Below are positions 63,194-64,000 of a stretch of DNA of 64,000 nucleotides, in pieces. The DNA is from Colimorpha sp045222295 (GTDB lineage Bacteria > Bacteroidota > Bacteroidia > Bacteroidales > P3): positions 1-64,000 of the forward strand of contig JBGUXP010000015.1 in NCBI GenBank assembly GCA_045222295.1, given 5' to 3'. The notes under the pieces were generated by a model. That model searched no databases. It was not told the origin of the DNA and saw only the letters and a program-made list of their open reading frames with translations. Position 1 is the first letter of the stretch. The number at the start of each line of letters is the position of its first letter. Made by a program: the position numbers and the translations under genes.

Positions 63194-63747
63194 ACACCCA
63201 AGCGTTGGAAAACATGAAAGCGCGGCGTAGCTGCCGCGCTTTTTTGCCCGTTATGCCTGCTAAAGAACTTATCGCAGCTGTCTGTGAGGCCGGCACCTGG
63301 GCCCCTACCGGTCATGGAAAACAGAGTCCCCTTATTGTCGCCATCACCCGCAAGGACCTGCGCGACCGCCTCTCAGCAATGAACGCTCGCATTTGGAACG
63401 AGTTGAAAGTGCAGCGTGGTGAAGTTCCCAACAAAGACTTCGATCCCTTCTATGGCGCACCCGTCGTCCTGCTCGTCCTCGCCGACCGCGCCATTCGCAC
63501 TTACCTCTACGACGGCTGCTCCGTCATCGCCAACCTCGCCAATGCCGCACATGCCGTTGGACTCGCCTCCTGCTGGATTCACCGCGCCAAGGAGGAATTC
63601 GACTCCGGGGAGGGCAAAGCCATCCTCAAAGAGCTGGGCATCGAAGGCGACTACGAGGGCATCGACCACCTCGTCCTCGGCTATCCCGCCAAGGAAATCC
63701 CCCCTGCCCTACCGCGCAAAGCGGACTATGTGAGATGGGTGGAATAA
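63190..63747 (+). CDS. nitroreductase family protein
   Basis: The 185-residue flavoprotein has the family start ENMKARRSCRAFLP, an FMN-binding segment TWAPTGHGKQSPLIVAI, and DGCSVIANLANAAHAVGLAS, ending in VLGYPAKE. It would reduce nitro or quinone substrates with NAD(P)H. It has no signal peptide. It is co-translated with the preceding lipoprotein gene and followed by a bidirectional terminator. Confidence 0.9.
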   Translation: MNTQALENMKARRSCRAFLPVMPAKELIAAVCEAGTWAPTGHGKQSPLIVAITRKDLRDRLSAMNARIWNELKVQRGEVPNKDFDPFYGAPVVLLVLADRAIRTYLYDGCSVIANLANAAHAVGLASCWIHRAKEEFDSGEGKAILKELGIEGDYEGIDHLVLGYPAKEIPPALPRKADYVRWVE

Positions 63748-63753
63748 AAAAAA

Positions 63754-63785
63754 GAAAGCCTCGCTTCGGCGAGGCTTTCTTTTTG
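63754..63785. terminator. bidirectional terminator with UUCG loop
   Basis: GAAAGCCTCGC (63754-63764), TTCG, GCGAGGCTTTC (63769-63779), T-run after it and A-run before it. Serves the nitroreductase gene on plus and oadB on minus. Confidence 0.92.
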
Positions 63786-63801
63786 TGGTGAAATTTTCCT
63801 T

Positions 63802-64000
63802 TTAGTGCAGGAATGCCAGCAGGATACCGGCCGCAACTGCACTCCCCACCACGCCGGCCACATTGGGACCCATGGCGTGCTGGAGAAGGTAATTGGTCTT
63901 GTCGTACTCCAGCCCCACATTGTTCGACACGCGGGCAGCGTCAGGCACGGCACTGACACCGGAATTGCCGATGAGGGGATTGATTTTGTTGCCCTCCTTC
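63802..64000 (-). CDS. oadB: 3' end of a sodium-pumping decarboxylase beta subunit (partial)
   Basis: The last 66 residues read EGNKINPLIGNSGVSAVPDA, ARVSNNVGLEYDKTNYLLQH, AMGPNVAGVVGSAVAAGILL and AFLH, the C-terminus of oxaloacetate (or methylmalonyl-CoA) decarboxylase beta subunit. This integral membrane protein couples decarboxylation to Na+ export. The stop is at 63804-63802. The gene runs off the window. Confidence 0.92.
   Translation of the reverse strand, partial: KEGNKINPLIGNSGVSAVPDAARVSNNVGLEYDKTNYLLQHAMGPNVAGVVGSAVAAGILLAFLH

Overview
The window looks like part of the chromosome of a Bacteroidota bacterium, most likely an uncultured member of Bacteroidales. The reasons are: many promoters with the Bacteroidota -7 box TAnnTTTG and a TTTG-like -33 box; weak or absent Shine-Dalgarno sites; two secreted proteins with type IX secretion (T9SS) sorting ends (one type B, one type A); a TonB-dependent receptor with a carboxypeptidase-like regulatory domain; and the fused dihydroorotate-dehydrogenase-B-like / NADPH-glutamate-synthase-like protein usual in Bacteroides relatives. 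Most genes are rich in G/C-ending codons. The exception is an AT-richer restriction-modification gene at 4613-7090.

Layout. 1-102: 5' end of a DUF6266-like gene (minus). 498-4336: gyrA and a TPR protein. 4363-7457: a disturbed region with a truncated copy of a TonB-receptor 5' end, a type IIG-like restriction-methylase gene flanked by an 11-bp direct repeat, and a strongly structured RNA candidate with its own promoter and a perfect palindrome. 7597-10131: argS and an acyl-ACP thioesterase. 10225-13092 (minus): dxs and a periplasmic protein. 13213-19143: cpn10-like protein, alaS, two unknown-type proteins, tgt. 19440-22612: glycosyltransferase, sigma factor, outer-membrane barrel and GNAT, packed without gaps. 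22776-22849: tRNA-Arg(ACG). 22956-30493: a large T9SS type B protein, a USP-like protein, a lipoprotein and a DUF5723-like barrel. 30509-33277: der, thioredoxin, DUF58. 33316-36826: M20 dipeptidase, SRP RNA, ZIP transporter, prfB. 37034-40786: VanX-like lipoprotein, a membrane protein and a C10 protease. 41090-47341: a DHH phosphoesterase fused to a lipoprotein PPIase, then FKBP, adk, obg, PAP2, cvpA, dus. 47370-50115: TPR lipoprotein, pyrB, pyrI, a small membrane protein. 50112-53818 (minus): TonB receptor and an M16-like protein. 53959-60588: priA, the gltA fusion, uup. 60596-62555 (minus): two regulatory-domain proteins. 62747-63747: lipoprotein and nitroreductase. 63802-64000: 3' end of an oxaloacetate decarboxylase beta subunit (minus).

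Most genes are housekeeping: DNA topology and restart, tRNA charging and modification, translation termination, ribosome-associated GTPases, pyrimidine and isoprenoid synthesis, and envelope protein folding. Tightly coupled runs (ATGA overlaps) suggest operons at 18031, 21209, 38699, 43576, 45129, 49729, 51383, 58756 and 63190.

The most unusual signal is not a gene. Short imperfect tandem arrays with an exact 7-nt period, mostly of form AGTNNNN (often AGTGNNN), fill gene spacers (pyrB-pyrI, upstream of alaS, 62615-62670) and also lie in frame inside conserved enzymes (argS, alaS, priA, uup). A second family has a 9-nt period starting CTA (upstream of the first gene and inside uup). A palindromic GC-rich element lies in frame in the DUF58 gene, and a third dispersed element with a conserved hairpin lies upstream of gyrA, the glycosyltransferase and the DHH fusion. 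Other points of note are the internal lipoprotein signal in the DHH-PPIase fusion, the Tgt without any zinc ligand, the structured RNA next to the restriction island, and the terminator sitting between a promoter and cvpA.
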